Shown in pieces: positions 62,441-64,000 of a DNA stretch of 64,000 bases. The notes under the pieces are model-generated. The model made no database searches, was not told the DNA's origin, and was given only the letters and a program-made list of their open reading frames with translations. Position 1 is the stretch's first letter, and every line of letters starts with the position of its first letter. The translations under genes and the position numbers were made by a program. This DNA comes from Eubacterium oxidoreducens (GTDB lineage Bacteria > Bacillota > Clostridia > Lachnospirales > Lachnospiraceae). Where the stretch lies: positions 62,001 to 126,000 of the forward strand of contig NZ_FMXR01000009.1 of NCBI RefSeq assembly GCF_900104415.1, read 5' to 3'.

Positions 62441-63343
62441 TTAGTGTACTGCTCCGATAATGTTGTTAATATCCTCGATTCCATGACGCTTCATATAAGC
62501 TGTCATTCCTTCAAGAATGTCAAGCGTTGCGGTCGGATTAGCAAAATTGGCAGTTCCTACTGCCACCATGGTTGCCCCGGCAAGCATCAGCTCCAGCGCA
62601 TCCTCAGCATCCATCACACCACCCATACCAATAATTGGTATGTCAACTGCCTGTGCCACTTCATATACCATTCGTACTGCAACCGGATGTACTGCCGGTC
62701 CCGACATTCCTCCGGTCTTATTGGCAATTGCAAAGGTCTGTCTTTCCACATCAATCTTCATACCGGTCAGTGTATTTATCAAGGATACTCCGTCTGCACC
62801 TCCTGCCTGAGCTGCCTTGGCAATTTCCTTAATATCTGTCACATTTGGCGTTAATTTCATGATAACAGGCTGTTTTGCAATCTTTTTAATTGCACTGGTA
62901 ATCTGCTCGACTCCCTTTGGATTGGTTCCAAAGGATAAGCCGCCTTCTTTTACATTTGGACAGGATATATTAATTTCCAAAAGATCTACCGGCTGATCTT
63001 GCAGTTTCTCCACAACCGTCAGATATTCTTCTTGCGCATGACCACATACATTTACAATGATTCGCGTATCAAATTGTTTTAAGAAAGGAATATCTCGCTC
63101 TATAAAAACATCAATTCCCGGATTTTGAAGTCCAATGGCATTTAACATGCCCCCCTTTACCTCTGCTATTCGCGGTGTCGGATTTCCCGGCCAGGCAACA
63201 TCTGCCACACCTTTTGTGGTTACTGCGCCAATTTTATTCAAATCGACAAATTCACCATATTCACTGCCTGATCCAAATGTTCCCGAGCAGGTCGTAATCG
63301 GATTTTGAAAGGTTACTCCGGCAATCGTTACACTTGTATTCAT
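62441..63343 (-). CDS. pyrD: Dihydroorotate dehydrogenase B, catalytic subunit
   Basis: Oxidises dihydroorotate to orotate with FMN, passing electrons to PyrK and NAD+. The catalytic cysteine is in EINISCPNVKEGG (about 126), and GMGGVMDAEDALELMLAGA is the FMN phosphate-binding site. 300 residues, the length of class 1B enzymes. The ATG overlaps the pyrK stop by one base, so the two subunits are made together. The class 1B (PyrDB) type is confirmed by the adjacent pyrK. Confidence 0.96.
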   Translation of the reverse strand: MNTSVTIAGVTFQNPITTCSGTFGSGSEYGEFVDLNKIGAVTTKGVADVAWPGNPTPRIAEVKGGMLNAIGLQNPGIDVFIERDIPFLKQFDTRIIVNVCGHAQEEYLTVVEKLQDQPVDLLEINISCPNVKEGGLSFGTNPKGVEQITSAIKKIAKQPVIMKLTPNVTDIKEIAKAAQAGGADGVSLINTLTGMKIDVERQTFAIANKTGGMSGPAVHPVAVRMVYEVAQAVDIPIIGMGGVMDAEDALELMLAGATMVAVGTANFANPTATLDILEGMTAYMKRHGIEDINNIIGAVH

Positions 63344-64000
63344 TAGATTTCTACCTCCTCAGCATCAAACACAGGTCCTTCGGTACATATTCTGGCATTG
63401 TGCACCTTAGAATGTTCGTCTACATGCTTTGTCTTACAGACACATCCAAGACAGGCTCCGATTCCACAAGCCATCTTCTCTTCTAAGGAGATGTAGCATT
63501 TCATCTGATGCTTCGCTGCAAATTCTTTTAATGCACGCAGCATCGGCATTGGTCCACATGCATAGATGACATCACCCTTTATCTGTTCACTTGTGATAGC
63601 ATCTATGACATTGCCTTTCGTTCCGGCACTTCCATCTTCTGTCGCAACAATAAGAGGAAGATATTGTTCAAATTCTTCTTTCAAAAACAATTCCTGATTT
63701 CGGTATCCCATTACCGCTACTTTTTCACCTTTTATATGCTTTGCAAATTCCAGCATAGGCGGAACTCCGATTCCTCCTCCTACTAAAATTGCTTTTCCGC
63801 CTTCATCCGAAAATCCATTACCAAGCGGGCCAAGAATTACCACCTCATCTCCCTCTTTCATCTGTGAAAATTCCTCTGTGCCAAATCCCACTTTACGATA
63901 TACAATACGTAACTTTCCTTCTTGCGCAGCAATCTCGCACAAACTAATCGGACGCGGCAAGATATGTGCCTCATCTGCACAATACAGAGAAATAAACTGT
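63343..64000 (-). CDS. pyrK: Dihydroorotate dehydrogenase B, electron transfer subunit (partial)
   Basis: Cut by the window edge: the frame continues unbroken to base 64000 and begins within QFISLYCADEAHILPRPISL, so about 45 N-terminal residues are outside. RPISLCEI is the FAD site, LVGGGIGVPPMLEFAK the NAD site, and the C-terminal cysteines (CGIGACLGCVCKT and ARICTEGPVF) hold the [2Fe-2S] cluster. It carries electrons from PyrD to NAD+. It overlaps pyrD by one base. Confidence 0.93.
   Translation of the reverse strand, partial: QFISLYCADEAHILPRPISLCEIAAQEGKLRIVYRKVGFGTEEFSQMKEGDEVVILGPLGNGFSDEGGKAILVGGGIGVPPMLEFAKHIKGEKVAVMGYRNQELFLKEEFEQYLPLIVATEDGSAGTKGNVIDAITSEQIKGDVIYACGPMPMLRALKEFAAKHQMKCYISLEEKMACGIGACLGCVCKTKHVDEHSKVHNARICTEGPVFDAEEVEI

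Overview
This window looks like a chromosomal segment of a low-GC, Gram-positive, butyrate-forming anaerobe, most likely a member of the Lachnospiraceae (class Clostridia). The evidence is a thl-hbd-bcd-etfB-etfA butyrate cluster, a CtfAB-type CoA-transferase, strong AGGAGG ribosome sites, a CIRCE element before groESL and an ispF-cysE-cysS-mrnC-rlmB-sigH block ordered as in Bacillus. I cannot name genus or species from the sequence alone. Nearly all genes lie on the minus strand. No rRNA, tRNA, CRISPR array, integrase or transposase was seen.

Layout, left to right. 1-5.5 kb: butyrate cluster with its promoter and terminator, lacking crotonase (crt). 6-12.1 kb: a degenerate HD-GYP-like protein (+), then carAB with a trailing NUDIX hydrolase. 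12.2-16.5 kb: small alarmone synthetase coupled to serS, then a membrane glycerophosphodiesterase. 16.6-18 kb: CoA-transferase. 18.1-21.1 kb: greA-lepB and an anchored HtrA protease. 21.3-25 kb: a second HD-GYP-like paralogue, rlmH, and a GntR-ABC operon. 25-27.8 kb: a P-type cation ATPase behind a probable Mn2+ (yybP-ykoY) riboswitch. 27.8-32.2 kb: lemA, a DUF2207 membrane protein and a hybrid histidine kinase. 32.3-36.8 kb: an internally deleted TtcA-like gene, a zinc-ribbon protein, a nitroreductase and secA. 36.8-41.8 kb: a 700-bp gene-poor stretch with a possible noncoding RNA, a lipoprotein, glmM, azlCD and a lipoprotein form of trigger factor. 41.9-48.4 kb: a c-di-GMP operon (unknown protein, EAL protein, GGDEF protein, glycosyltransferase, methyltransferase). 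48.5-55.5 kb: heterodimeric ABC exporter, mutY, groESL. 55.6-64 kb: HAD phosphatase, sigH, rlmB, mrnC, cysS, cysE, ispF, two small membrane proteins, then pyrE-pyrD-pyrK, with pyrK cut by the window edge.

How the parts fit. The butyrate cluster turns acetyl-CoA into butyryl-CoA, apart from the crotonase step, which must be encoded elsewhere; the CoA-transferase could release the acid. carAB and pyrKDE supply the beginning, middle and end of pyrimidine synthesis. GreA, LepB, HtrA, SecA, the trigger-factor-like lipoprotein, GroESL and GlmM form a core of transcription, secretion, folding and envelope functions. Signalling is prominent: one GGDEF protein, one EAL protein, two degenerate HD-GYP proteins, one hybrid kinase and a (p)ppGpp synthetase.

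Most notable observations: a 126-bp multi-hairpin repeat present twice, each time between a stop codon and a terminator; the manganese-type riboswitch with an overlapping terminator; a TtcA-like gene that has lost its ATP-binding PP-loop in frame; a promoter architecture shared by htrA and a lipoprotein gene; two candidate leaderless genes (mutY, azlC); and an unassigned transcript candidate upstream of the lipoprotein gene.
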